Under the pieces are notes generated by a model. It ran no database searches. It saw only the letters and a list, made by a program, of their open reading frames with translations, and had not been told where the DNA came from. Shown piece by piece: positions 15,510 to 24,589 of a DNA stretch of 64,000 nucleotides. A program made the position numbers and the translations under genes. Every line of letters starts with the position of its first letter. The stretch's first letter is position 1. The DNA is from Sphingomonas qomolangmaensis (GTDB lineage: Bacteria; Pseudomonadota; Alphaproteobacteria; Sphingomonadales; Sphingomonadaceae), in assembly GCF_024496245.1 (NCBI RefSeq), contig NZ_CP101740.1, positions 310,001 to 374,000 on the forward strand. Reading direction: 5' to 3'.

Positions 15510-17555
15510 ATGATCGCCTTCCTGGTATTGTGGAGCCACGCGCTGGCGGCGCTGGCGTTCGCAGCGCTCGCATTGTCCACCACCCGGCAGCCGGCGGGGT
15601 CGGGGCGCATCGTGCTCGCGGTTGCCTTTGCGGCGACTGGCTTGTGGGCGTTGGCGGTAGCCGGCATCGGCGGCGACGCCGCGGTTACCCAGCTGATCAA
15701 TATTGCTCGCAACCTCGCCTGGTTGGTCGTCGTCCACTGGCTGTACCGGCGCGGGCACGCTGCAGCTGGGCCGGCGGCGGCGGTGTTTCACCTCACCGTG
15801 TCGGCGGTGCTGGCGATCGGGGGATTGTTGACCGCGATGGCCGCCCAAGGCGGCGGCGCGGTATCGACCGCCGCGATGCTCGAAGCCGGCTATATCCTGC
15901 GGCTGCTGGGGTCGATCGGCGCCCTGGTGATGACGCGCAACGCATATGCCGCGTTTGCCAGCGGTGCGCCGCGGGCACTGGCGCGGGTGGCGGCGGCGAT
16001 GTGGCTGGTCGAGGTAAATCTGCTGACACTCGCCTGGGCGACACAGGACTGGCCGCCCGAGCTGGTGGCGGCGCGCGGCATCGTGCTGGTGGGGCTCGCC
16101 GCGGTGCTCGCGGTGGCGCTGCAGCGCGGCGGCGCGCGTCCGGTGCAATTGTCGCGCGCGGCGGCGATGCAATCGCTCTCGCTGCTGGCGATCCTCGGCT
16201 ATTTTGCGCTGCTCGCCGCCGTGACCGGCGGGCTTCAGATGATCGGCGGCGGGCATGCGCGGCTATGGCAGACCGCCTTCGTCTGCGGATCGACCGCAGC
16301 GGCGCTGGCGGTCCTGTCGACCGGATGGCTCCGCGCCTGGACTCGCGTGAAGCTCGCTAAGCACCTGTTCCGTCACCGTTATGACTATCGCGCCGAATGG
16401 CTGCGCTTCACCGATACGCTGGGCAAACCCGAGGATATCGCGCCGCTCGACGAGCGGATGGTCAAGGCGATCGCCGATCTGACCGATTCGCCCGCGGGAT
16501 TGCTGCTCGTTCCCGACGCTGGCGGGCTCGGCATGGGGGCGGCGTGGAACTGGGAGGTCGCCGCGCTGCCCGCCACCGCCACCGCACCCGAACTGGTCCG
16601 CCATCTCGAAGCCACCGGGCGGATCGTCGAACTCGACGAGGTGCGCGCCGGGCGCAGCCCCGCCGAGGACAGCGACGCGGTGCCGCAATGGCTGATCGAC
16701 TTGCCCGACGCCTGGGTGGTGGTGCCGCTGCCGCACCTCGCCACGCTGGCTGGCGTGATCGTGCTCGCGCGCCCGCCGATCGATCGCGCGCTCGATTGGG
16801 AGGATTTCGACCTGCTCAAGGTCGTCGGCCGCCAAGTCGCGAGCTACCTCGCCGAAGCGCGCGCACAGGCGCGGCTGACCGAGGCCGAGCGGTTCGAGGA
16901 GTTCAACCGCCGATTCGCCTTCATCCTGCACGACATCAAGAACCTCGTCAGCCAGCTCAGCCTGGTCGCGCGCAATGCCGAGCGGCATGCCGACAATCCG
17001 GCGTTCCGCGCCGACATGGTCGCGACGCTCAACGAATCGGCGACTCGGATGACCGACCTGATCGCGCGGCTGTCGCAGGCGCAACCGCCGCGCGCCGATC
17101 CGCCGCGACCGGTGCCGGTATTCGCGTTGGCGCAGGCGATCGCGGGCGCGCGGAGGCTGGTCCATCCGGTGGTGGTGACCGGCGCATCGGATGTCCTTGC
17201 GCTCGCCGACCCCACCCGGCTCGAACAAGTGCTCCATCATCTGGTCCAGAACGCGGTCGAGGCGAGCGCGCCGGGCGAGCCCGTTGGAATCGCGATTTCC
17301 TACCATCCCGATCGCGTGGTGATCGAGGTGATCGACCGCGGTTGCGGCATGTCGCCTGCATTCGTGCGCGACCGGCTGTTCAAGCCGTTCGTGTCGACCA
17401 AGGCGAGCGGCTTCGGGATCGGCGCGTTCGAGGCACGCCAGCACGCGGTGGCGATGGGCGGCACGCTCGAGGTGACCAGCCGCGAGGGCGAAGGGAGCTG
17501 CTTCCGCCTGACGCTGCCGATCGCAACCGCCGGCACGCTGGAACGCGCGGCGTGA
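15510..17555 (+). CDS. prsK: XrtA/PEP-CTERM system histidine kinase PrsK
   Basis: 681 residues. The N-terminal part has about eight membrane segments (IAFLVLWSHALAALAFAALA onward), then a GAF-like domain (residues about 300-450, ending near SYLAEARAQARLTEAERFEE). A histidine box reads FAFILHDIKNLVSQLSL, and the ATPase domain has LVQNAVEAS, DRGCGMSPAFV and STKASGFGIGAFEA. The HDIKN phospho-acceptor motif and GFGIG box are hallmarks of PrsK. The partner PrsR overlaps by 4 nt (GTGA). The start is ATG 15510; a GTG at 15492 would overlap the upstream gene. Confidence 0.9.
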   Translation: MIAFLVLWSHALAALAFAALALSTTRQPAGSGRIVLAVAFAATGLWALAVAGIGGDAAVTQLINIARNLAWLVVVHWLYRRGHAAAGPAAAVFHLTVSAVLAIGGLLTAMAAQGGGAVSTAAMLEAGYILRLLGSIGALVMTRNAYAAFASGAPRALARVAAAMWLVEVNLLTLAWATQDWPPELVAARGIVLVGLAAVLAVALQRGGARPVQLSRAAAMQSLSLLAILGYFALLAAVTGGLQMIGGGHARLWQTAFVCGSTAAALAVLSTGWLRAWTRVKLAKHLFRHRYDYRAEWLRFTDTLGKPEDIAPLDERMVKAIADLTDSPAGLLLVPDAGGLGMGAAWNWEVAALPATATAPELVRHLEATGRIVELDEVRAGRSPAEDSDAVPQWLIDLPDAWVVVPLPHLATLAGVIVLARPPIDRALDWEDFDLLKVVGRQVASYLAEARAQARLTEAERFEEFNRRFAFILHDIKNLVSQLSLVARNAERHADNPAFRADMVATLNESATRMTDLIARLSQAQPPRADPPRPVPVFALAQAIAGARRLVHPVVVTGASDVLALADPTRLEQVLHHLVQNAVEASAPGEPVGIAISYHPDRVVIEVIDRGCGMSPAFVRDRLFKPFVSTKASGFGIGAFEARQHAVAMGGTLEVTSREGEGSCFRLTLPIATAGTLERAA

Positions 17556-18907
17556 GCGAGCCGATGCGCAAATTGCTGATCGTCGAGGACGATACCGGGC
17601 TCCAGCGCCAGCTGCGCTGGGCTTATGAAGGCTATGAGGTGTTGGTCGCGGGCGACCGCGCCTCGGCGATGACGCTGCTGCGCGCCGAGGAGCCCGCGGT
17701 CGTCACGCTCGACCTGGGGCTGCCCCCCGATCCCGACGGCACCAGCGAGGGGTTCGCCGCGCTCGCCGAGATGCTCGCGCTCAAACCCGACCTCAAGGTG
17801 ATCGTCGCATCGGGCCATGGCGCGCACGAAAGCGCGCTGCGGGCGATCGCCGAGGGTGCCTATGATTTCTACGCCAAGCCGATCGACATCGACGCGCTGG
17901 GGCTGATCGTCGTGCGTGCGTTTCACGTCCACGCGCTCGAGGCCGAGAACCGGCGGCTGGCGGCGCGCGTCGATCGCGGCGCGGCGCTGGGCGGGTTGGT
18001 GACCGCGGCGCCCGAGATGCTCAAGGTCACGCGGACGATCGAGCGCGTCGCCGCCGCCGACGTCTCGGTGATGCTGCTCGGCGCGAGCGGCACCGGCAAG
18101 GAGGTGCTGGCGCGGGGGCTGCACGACGCCTCGCCGCGGCGAAAGGGCGCGTTCGTCGCGATCAACTGCGCGGCGATCCCCGAGACGTTGCTCGAAAGCG
18201 AGCTGTTCGGGCATGAAAAGGGCGCGTTCACCGGCGCGATCAAGACCACCGAGGGCAAGATCGAGCAGGCATCGGGGGGCACCTTGTTCCTCGACGAGAT
18301 CGGCGATGTGCCGCTGCCGCTGCAGGTGAAGCTGCTGCGCTTCCTGCAGGAGCGCGTGGTCGAGCGGGTCGGCGGGCGCAAGCCGATCGCGGTCGACACG
18401 CGGATCGTCTGCGCGACACACCAGGATATCGATGCCATGGTCGCCGCGGGGCGGTTCCGCGAGGACCTTTATTACCGGCTCGCCGAGATCGTCGTGCGCA
18501 TTCCGTCGCTCGCCGAGCGTGCAGGCGACGCGGTCCTGCTGGCGCGGCATTTCCTGCGCCGCCATGCCGAGGCGATGAAGAGCGGGGTCAAGGGTTTCGC
18601 CCCCGATGCGGTGAGCGCGATCGAGGGGTGGGGCTGGCCGGGCAATGTCCGTGAGCTCGAGAACCGGGTGAAGCGCGCGGTGATCATGGCCGACGGCACG
18701 CGGGTGACCGCCGCCGACCTCGACCTAGGCGAGCGCGACGCCGCGTTGCCGATCAACCTGCGCGCGGTGCGCGAGGCCGCCGATCGCGGCGCGATCGCGC
18801 AGGCCTTGGCGCGCGCCGAGGGTAACATCTCGGGCACCGCGCGGTTGCTAGGGATCAGCCGGCCGACGCTATACGACCTTATGAAGAATTATGGCCTCCA
18901 GCCGTAG
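17552..18907 (+). CDS. prsR: PEP-CTERM-box sigma-54 response regulator PrsR
   Basis: 451 residues. The receiver domain has LLIVEDDTG, phospho-acceptor Asp in [14 protein letters not shown] and IVASGHGAH. The AAA+ domain has Walker [16 protein letters not shown], the sigma-54 contact loop GAFTGA ([14 protein letters not shown]), Walker [16 protein letters not shown] and an arginine finger region [13 protein letters not shown]. The Fis-type helix-turn-helix ends the protein ([20 protein letters not shown]). PrsR activates sigma-54 promoters of PEP-CTERM genes in characterised systems. The GTG start overlaps the prsK stop; ATG 17564 is the alternative. The gene ends inside the next gene's start. 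Confidence 0.93.
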   Translation: MSEPMRKLLIVEDDTGLQRQLRWAYEGYEVLVAGDRASAMTLLRAEEPAVVTLDLGLPPDPDGTSEGFAALAEMLALKPDLKVIVASGHGAHESALRAIAEGAYDFYAKPIDIDALGLIVVRAFHVHALEAENRRLAARVDRGAALGGLVTAAPEMLKVTRTIERVAAADVSVMLLGASGTGKEVLARGLHDASPRRKGAFVAINCAAIPETLLESELFGHEKGAFTGAIKTTEGKIEQASGGTLFLDEIGDVPLPLQVKLLRFLQERVVERVGGRKPIAVDTRIVCATHQDIDAMVAAGRFREDLYYRLAEIVVRIPSLAERAGDAVLLARHFLRRHAEAMKSGVKGFAPDAVSAIEGWGWPGNVRELENRVKRAVIMADGTRVTAADLDLGERDAALPINLRAVREAADRGAIAQALARAEGNISGTARLLGISRPTLYDLMKNYGLQP

Positions 18908-20873
18908 CGCCCGCCGGACGCTGCGACGGCGGATGGCGATCGGGGTGCTGGTGGTTGCCGCGCTGCTGGCCGCGATCTTCGTTGCGCGCGCGCGGTGGCC
19001 CGAGCGCAGCGATCGCGCGGGATCGGATGCGGCGATCGCGCGCGCGCTGGGTGAGCTCCAGACGGGTAACCCGAGCGCGGCGGTCGCAGCGGCGCATGAA
19101 GCGGTCCTTGCCGATCCGGCGCACGGGCTGGCGCACGCGGTGCTGGCGCGGACGCTGCTCGCGCTCGACGACGGAGTCGGTGCGGCGGCGGCGCTCGATC
19201 GCGCGGCGAAGGCAGGGTTCGACATGCGCCGCGTCGCGCAATTGCGTGCGCATGCGAGCTATCTCCAGGGTGATGCCGAAGCGGCATTGGCCGAAGTCGG
19301 ACGCAGCCATCCGCGCTACGCCGTCTATGCCGATCGCATTCGTGCGCTGGCGCTCGCCGACCAAGGCGACACCGATCGCGCACGCGCGCTGCTCGATGCG
19401 GCGACGGCTGCCCGGCCGGGCGACTGGGCGGGGTGGGTGGCGCTTGCGCGGTTCCGGCAGGATATCGGTGACGAAGGCGGGGCGATCGCCGCGAGCGAAC
19501 GCGCGATTGCTGCTGATCGGCGGCAGGTCGATACGCTGCGGCTGCGCGGCGAGATGGTGCGCAGCCAGTTCGGGCCGGTCGCGGCCTTGCCCTGGTTCGA
19601 GCAGGCGGCTGCCCGCGATCCGCGGCATTTCGGCGCGTTGATCGCCTATGCCGCGACGCTCGGCGACATCGGTCGCACGCGCGAGATGCTCGCGACAGTA
19701 CGCCGCGCCGAAGCGGTTCGCCCAGGGGATCCGCAGGCACTGTATCTGCAGGCGGTGCTGGCGGCGCGCGCTGGGCGCTTCGCCCTCGCTGAATCGGTCG
19801 TCCAGCGGCTGGGCGGCGCGGGCGAATCGATGCCCGGGGTGCTGCTGCTCAAGGGGGTGGTCGACATCAAGGCCGGACGCCTCGAACAGGCGATCGCGAC
19901 GCTGCGCAGCTTGATCGACCGCCAGCCACGTAATTTCACCGCGCGCCGGCTGCTCGCGGCGGCGCTCGCGCGATCCGACGCTTCGCGCGCCGCGATCGAC
20001 GCGCTGCGCCCGGTCATCGAACGCAGCGATGCCGACAGCTATGCGCTGGTCACCGCCGCGCGCGCGTTCGAGCGGATCGGCGAACGCGACCCCGCCGCCG
20101 GGCTGCTCGATCGCGCCGCGGTGCCCGCGCGCGGCGGATCGGGGGCGTTTGTCGGCGGGACCAATCTCAGCGCTGCGCTGGCGAGCGCTCGGCGGGCGCG
20201 GGGGGCGGCCGGACCGACGATCGCCTATGTCCGTGCGATGGTGCGGAGCGGCGATCTGGAGGGGGCGCTTGCCGAGGCGCGAGCGCTGGCGGGGCGCTAT
20301 CCGGGGTTGCCCGCGGCGCATATCGCGATCGGTGACGTAGCGATGCTGGCGCGCCAGCCGACGCCTGCCGCGCAGGCCTTTGCCCGCGCCGCCTCGCTGC
20401 GCTTCGACGAGCCCGCGATGCTCCGGCTGGTCGAGGCGCAGGACGCCGCCGGGCAGCGCGGCGAGGCGGCGAACACGCTCGCGCTGTTCGTGTCGCAGCA
20501 TCCGGGCAACCTCGCGGCGCTGCGCCTCAGCGCGGCGTGGCAGCTCGCGGGTGGCGAACCCGGCAGCGCGATCGACAGCTTTGCGGCGATCCGAGCCGTG
20601 GCAGGGAATCGCGACGCGGCGGTGCTGCTGGGGTCGGCGACGGCGCATCTCGCGATAGGCGAGACAGACCGGGCGCTCGAATTCGCGCGCGACGCCTATG
20701 CGTTGCAGCCACAGAACCCGATGGTCGCCGATGCCTATGGCGAAGCGTTGCGCGCCAGCGGTGATCGCCAGGGGGCGGTGCAGTTGCTCCGCAAGGCAGC
20801 GGCGATCGCGCCCGGCCATCCCGGAATCGCCGCGCATCTGACGCAGGCGATTGCCGAGCTGCGCGCGTCGTGA
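18891..20873 (+). CDS. membrane-anchored TPR-repeat protein of the prs locus
   Basis: 660 residues. An N-terminal basic segment and one membrane helix (MAIGVLVVAALLAAIFVARA) are followed almost entirely by TPR-like helical pairs: AHAVLARTLLALDDGVGAAA, ALADQGDTDRARALLDAAT, VVDIKAGRLEQAIATL, and a final NPMVADAYGEALRASGDRQG. The start overlaps the end of prsR by 17 nt, so it is probably in the same operon. PEP-CTERM loci often encode a long TPR lipoprotein, PrsT; this one has no lipobox and is shorter, so I do not use that name. A periplasmic scaffold in polysaccharide export is the likeliest role. Confidence 0.8.
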   Translation: MASSRSARRTLRRRMAIGVLVVAALLAAIFVARARWPERSDRAGSDAAIARALGELQTGNPSAAVAAAHEAVLADPAHGLAHAVLARTLLALDDGVGAAAALDRAAKAGFDMRRVAQLRAHASYLQGDAEAALAEVGRSHPRYAVYADRIRALALADQGDTDRARALLDAATAARPGDWAGWVALARFRQDIGDEGGAIAASERAIAADRRQVDTLRLRGEMVRSQFGPVAALPWFEQAAARDPRHFGALIAYAATLGDIGRTREMLATVRRAEAVRPGDPQALYLQAVLAARAGRFALAESVVQRLGGAGESMPGVLLLKGVVDIKAGRLEQAIATLRSLIDRQPRNFTARRLLAAALARSDASRAAIDALRPVIERSDADSYALVTAARAFERIGERDPAAGLLDRAAVPARGGSGAFVGGTNLSAALASARRARGAAGPTIAYVRAMVRSGDLEGALAEARALAGRYPGLPAAHIAIGDVAMLARQPTPAAQAFARAASLRFDEPAMLRLVEAQDAAGQRGEAANTLALFVSQHPGNLAALRLSAAWQLAGGEPGSAIDSFAAIRAVAGNRDAAVLLGSATAHLAIGETDRALEFARDAYALQPQNPMVADAYGEALRASGDRQGAVQLLRKAAAIAPGHPGIAAHLTQAIAELRAS

Positions 20874-20922
20874 GCCGGCGTATCGCTTGACCGTTTCGCG
20901 ACTTGCCCCGAAACGACCCGGC

Positions 20923-21738
20923 ATGGGAAATGCCGAAACGCTCAGGCGCATCGCCGACGCACTCGACCGGCTGGCACCGCCGCGCGCCGCCACCGCCGAT
21001 CCGCTTGCGCACCCCGCCTATGTCTGGCGCGGTGGTGCGCTGACGGCCGCGCGGTCGTTCGTGCCGCTGCCGATCGACCGGCTGGTGGGGATCGATGCGC
21101 AGAAGGCGACGTTGCTTGCCAATCTGCGCCGGTTGGCCGCGGGCCACGCGGCGCAGGACGCGTTGCTATGGGGCGCGCGCGGCATGGGCAAGTCGGCGCT
21201 GGTAAAGGCGGTGGTTGGCGCGGTGCAGGCCGAAGGCGGCGCGCTGGCGCTCGTCGAAGCCGGGGCGAGCGAGGTCGGAAGCTTGCCCGCATTGTTCGCG
21301 GCGATCGACGGCACCGCGCGCGCGTTCGTGATCTTCGTCGATGACCTGGGCTTCGACACCGCCGCCGATGCGCGGTCGCTGCGCTCTTTGCTCGAGGGCG
21401 GGGCCGAGGCGCGGCCTGACAATGCGCGGCTGGTGGTGACCTCGAACCGCCGCCATTTGATCCCGCGCAACCTCGCCGACCAGGAAGACGCGATCAATCA
21501 GCGCGACGTGATCGACGACCAATTGGCGCTCGCCGACCGTTTCGGGCTGAGCCTGGGCTTCCACGCGCTCGACCAGGAGGGCTATCTCGCGATCGTGCGG
21601 GGCTATTGCCAGGCCGAAGGCCTGCCCTTCGACGCGCACGACGCGGTGCAATGGGCGACGCGGCGCGGCAGCCGGTCGGGGCGGGTGGCGTGGCAATATG
21701 TCACCGAGGTCGCCGGGCGCGAGGGGCGGGCGGTCTAG
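20923..21738 (+). CDS. DUF815 family AAA ATPase
   Basis: 271 residues. Walker A is GARGMGKSALVKAVV near residue 84-98, Walker B is AFVIFVDDLGFDT near 138, and the sensor region reads NARLVVTSNRRHLIPRN. DGAQ-like residues are replaced by the DUF815 set (FGLSLGFHALDQEGYLAIVR). The family is a widespread ATPase of unknown function. ATG 20923 lies 49 bp after the TPR gene in the same direction. The end overlaps the convergent toxin-like gene by 4 bp. Confidence 0.85.
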   Translation: MGNAETLRRIADALDRLAPPRAATADPLAHPAYVWRGGALTAARSFVPLPIDRLVGIDAQKATLLANLRRLAAGHAAQDALLWGARGMGKSALVKAVVGAVQAEGGALALVEAGASEVGSLPALFAAIDGTARAFVIFVDDLGFDTAADARSLRSLLEGGAEARPDNARLVVTSNRRHLIPRNLADQEDAINQRDVIDDQLALADRFGLSLGFHALDQEGYLAIVRGYCQAEGLPFDAHDAVQWATRRGSRSGRVAWQYVTEVAGREGRAV

Positions 21739-22022
21739 GTCAGGTCAATCGATCGCACGTCGCGCGCCGCATGGATGACCCGGATTATCTCTACGACCTG
21801 CTCGACCCGGTAAATCACGAGATAATCGGATACCGAAAGCGTTCGGATCGTCCTGCCCAGTTCCGGACGCGGGGACCCGATCCTAGGATAATCTCCGAGC
21901 CTGTTTATCGAGCCTTTGATCCGACCGATCAAGCGTTCGGCCGCTGCTTCATTGTGAGGAGCGATATACCAGAAAACGGCGTCAAGGTCGCCGGTGGCGC
22001 TGGGCAGATAATCGACCCGCAT
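21735..22022 (-). CDS. ParE/RelE-family toxin-like protein
   Basis: 95 residues. The fold signature is clear: VDYLPSATGDLDAVFWYIAP, AAERLIGRIKGSINRLGDYP, RIGSPRPELGRTIRTLSVSD, YLVIYRVEQVVEIIRVIHAA. RelE/ParE family toxins are ribosome-dependent RNases or gyrase inhibitors; the strong YRV...IIRV end and LG-x-YP-RIG block resemble ParE. It follows the antitoxin-like gene with a TAATG overlap. It is convergent with, and overlaps by 4 bp, the DUF815 gene. Confidence 0.85.
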   Translation of the reverse strand: MRVDYLPSATGDLDAVFWYIAPHNEAAAERLIGRIKGSINRLGDYPRIGSPRPELGRTIRTLSVSDYLVIYRVEQVVEIIRVIHAARDVRSIDLT

Positions 22023-22300
22023 TATAGATCGGCGCGCGCTGCCGCCAATCTAGCTTTCCCGCGGCGAATGATGTCCTCGAACCATTCGTCGGTGACGGGC
22101 TGCGGATCGCCACTTGCAAGTCCTTCGGCGATCAATCCGCGAAGGCGCGTGATCTCGGCATCGCGGGCATGTTGCCAATAGCGGACTGCTGCGCGCACTG
22201 CGGCTTCGGCATCGACATAATCGCCGGCGGCGACGGCACTATCAATGCCACTCGCCTCGTCCTCGTCGATTTCGATCGTGATCTTGCGCACTTCGCCCAT
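22022..22300 (-). CDS. ParD-like antitoxin
   Basis: 92 residues beginning MGEVRKITIEIDEDEASGID, a ribbon-helix-helix strand and helix, then a ParD-like acidic helix (AEAAVRAAVRYWQHARDAEI) and a C-terminal toxin-binding part (PVTDEWFEDIIRRGKARLAA). Antitoxins of this type bind ParE and repress their own operon. I start at ATG 22300 (TATCACC-type upstream sequence is shared with the next gene's end); 9 extra codons upstream are possible. It is upstream of the toxin, the usual order. Confidence 0.82.
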   Translation of the reverse strand: MGEVRKITIEIDEDEASGIDSAVAAGDYVDAEAAVRAAVRYWQHARDAEITRLRGLIAEGLASGDPQPVTDEWFEDIIRRGKARLAAARADL

Positions 22301-22331
22301 GCCGACTCTCCTGCTTTGCGCCGGCAACCTA

Positions 22332-24113
22332 TCACCCCGCCGCGAGCGCTTCCACCTGCTCGGCCAGGGCCAGCCAGCGTGCTTCGGCGGCTTCCTTTTC
22401 CTCGCGCGCGCGGGCGATCGTCGCCATCAGCCGGTCGAAGCCGTCATGGTCGCGCGCGTAAAGCTCAGGATCGGCGAGCCGCTCCTCGTCGCGCGCGATC
22501 GTCGCCTCCAGCTCCTCGATCCGCTTGGGCAGCAATTCGAAGTCGCGCTGGTCCTTGTAGCTGAGCTTCACCGGCTTCGACTTCGGCGCGTCGGGGCTGG
22601 CCTTGCCCGCCTTCTTCGCAGCGACCTGGCGCACCTTCCGCTTGGCTTCCCAATCGGCATAGCCGCCCACCACCATGTCGACCGTGCCCGATCCGTCGAG
22701 CCCGATCGTCATCGTCACGGTGCGGTCGAGAAAGTCGCGGTCATGGCTGACGATCAGCACGGTGCCGTCATAATCGGCGATCACTTCCTGCAACAGGTCG
22801 AGCGTTTCGAGGTCGAGATCGTTGGTCGGCTCGTCGAGCACCATCAGATTCGATGGCCGCGCGAATTCGCGCGCCAGCAGCAATCGCGACCGTTCGCCGC
22901 CCGACAGCGTGCCGATCTTGGCCTCGACCATCGTCGGTTCGAACAGGAATTCCTTCAGATAGCCGTGGATATGCTTGCGCACCCCCAGGACGTCGATCCA
23001 TTCGCCGCCATCGGCGACGACTTCGCGCACCGTCTTCTCGGGCTCCATCTTGCTGCGCTGCTGGTCGATGATCACCGGATCGAGCGTCTTGGCGAGGCGG
23101 ATGTGCCCGCTATCGGGTTCGATCTCGCCGGTCAGCAGCTTGAGCAGCGTCGATTTGCCCGCGCCGTTCTTGCCGACGATGCCGATCCGGTCGCCGCGGG
23201 TGATCCGCAGCGTCAGGTCGTTGATGATCGTGCGGTCGCCATAGCCCTTTGTCACGCCCTTGGCGTCGATCACCACCTTGGTCTTGGAATTGTCGGCAGC
23301 GGTCGTCAGGTTCGCCGCGCCCGCGGGGCCGGTCATCGCCGCGCGCTCGGCACGCATTTCGTACAGCTTGGTCAGCCGCCCCTGATTGCGCTTGCGCCGC
23401 CCGGTCACCCCGCGTTGGAGCCAATGTTCCTCCAGCTTCAGTCGCGCGTCGAGCTTCTCGGCATTGCGCTGTTCGTCGGCATAGACCTGCTCGGTCCAGG
23501 CATCGAACCCGCCAAAGCCGATCTCGGCGCGACGCATCGAACCGCGATCGAGCCACAGGGTCTGCTTGGTCAGCCGCGTCAGGAAGGTACGGTCATGGCT
23601 GATGACGACGAACGCGCCACGATAACGGTTCAGCCATTCCTCGAGCCATTCGATCGCGTGGATGTCGAGATGATTGGTCGGCTCGTCGAGCAGCAGCACA
23701 TCGGGATCCTGCGCCAGCGCGCGCGCGATGCCCGCACGCCGCCGTTCACCACCGCTCGCGGTCGCGGCCTCGCGGCTCAGGTCGATGCCGAGCTGGTCGG
23801 CGATCGATTCGGCCTCATGCCGCGCGGGCGCATCGTCGCCCGACAGCACATAGTCCATCAGCGTCAGGCAGCCGGTCATCCGCGGCTCCTGTTCGAGCGT
23901 GACGACGTTGGTGCCGGGCACGATGACCCGGCGACCCTCATCGGCCTCGACCTGGCCGCCGAGCAACTTGAGCAAGGTCGTCTTGCCCGCGCCGTTACGG
24001 CCGATCAGCGCGATGCGGTCGCGCCCGCCGATATGGATGTCGAGGTTGCGAAAGAGCCAACCCGAGCCTTGTACGAGGCCGAGATTTTCGAATGCGAGAA
24101 GGGGTGCTGCCAT
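22332..24113 (-). CDS. ABC-F family ATPase (Uup-like)
   Basis: 593 residues with two ATPase domains and no membrane segments. Domain 1 has GRNGAGKTTLLKLLGG near residue 38, SGGERRRAGIARALAQDPDV and LLLDEPTNHLD. Domain 2 has GKNGAGKSTLLKLLTGEIEP, LSGGERSRLLLAREF and MVLDEPTNDLD. A linker with an arm region (RGVTGRRKRNQGRLTKLYEM) lies between, and a coiled-coil C-terminal domain (RIEELEATIARDEERLADPE) ends the protein. The C-terminal coiled coil and GRRKRNQGR linker match Uup. ABC-F proteins act on ribosomes or branched DNA rather than in transport. Confidence 0.92.
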   Translation of the reverse strand: MAAPLLAFENLGLVQGSGWLFRNLDIHIGGRDRIALIGRNGAGKTTLLKLLGGQVEADEGRRVIVPGTNVVTLEQEPRMTGCLTLMDYVLSGDDAPARHEAESIADQLGIDLSREAATASGGERRRAGIARALAQDPDVLLLDEPTNHLDIHAIEWLEEWLNRYRGAFVVISHDRTFLTRLTKQTLWLDRGSMRRAEIGFGGFDAWTEQVYADEQRNAEKLDARLKLEEHWLQRGVTGRRKRNQGRLTKLYEMRAERAAMTGPAGAANLTTAADNSKTKVVIDAKGVTKGYGDRTIINDLTLRITRGDRIGIVGKNGAGKSTLLKLLTGEIEPDSGHIRLAKTLDPVIIDQQRSKMEPEKTVREVVADGGEWIDVLGVRKHIHGYLKEFLFEPTMVEAKIGTLSGGERSRLLLAREFARPSNLMVLDEPTNDLDLETLDLLQEVIADYDGTVLIVSHDRDFLDRTVTMTIGLDGSGTVDMVVGGYADWEAKRKVRQVAAKKAGKASPDAPKSKPVKLSYKDQRDFELLPKRIEELEATIARDEERLADPELYARDHDGFDRLMATIARAREEKEAAEARWLALAEQVEALAAG

Positions 24114-24249
24114 GATGGGGACGCTCTAGGGCGCGGACGGTTTAGCGGCAATGGGTGCGTGCCGCGTTGCCATTTCGCCACGCGCGCGTTGCCGAATGGC
24201 GACGTTTCCATTCAGAGGCTGTTCAACGCCCGAACCCTATGCAAAGCCG

Positions 24250-24564
24250 ATGACAATGTCGGCGATGCGTGGTTTTCTTGGCATAGCGTGCCTGCTGGTT
24301 CCGTTCGGCGCGGTAGCCGGCGAACCGTCGCAGCGGCAGCGCGACCATGACGCGGTGCGCGAGGCGCGGATGCAGGGACGGCTGCTGCCGCTGCGCGAGA
24401 TCGAGCGGCGCGTGGTGCCGCAGCTGCGCGGTGCGCGCTATCTCGGCTTTGAATTCGATTCGGGAAGTTCGGTTTACACGCTGAAGTTCCTGCGCGATGG
24501 CAATGTGATCTGGGTGTCGGTCGACGGGCGTTCGGGGCAGGTCCTCGGGCGTTCGGGCAACTGA
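24250..24564 (+). CDS. secreted PepSY-domain protein
   Basis: 104 residues. The signal peptide is MTMSAMRGFLGIACLLVPFG with cleavage near AVAG|EPSQ. The mature part has a single PepSY-like unit: RLLPLREIERRVVPQLRGAR, YLGFEFDSGSSVYTLKFLRD, VIWVSVDGRSGQVLGRSG. PepSY proteins are periplasmic regulators or inhibitors. It is the first gene of a set with a PhoP/PhoQ-like pair (25-bp gap), an arrangement often seen in alphaproteobacteria where the small protein may modulate the kinase. I start at ATG 24250; ATGs at 24256 and 24265 are also possible. Confidence 0.85.
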   Translation: MTMSAMRGFLGIACLLVPFGAVAGEPSQRQRDHDAVREARMQGRLLPLREIERRVVPQLRGARYLGFEFDSGSSVYTLKFLRDGNVIWVSVDGRSGQVLGRSGN

Positions 24565-24589
24565 CGACCCCCACGCGGAAGGAACAACG

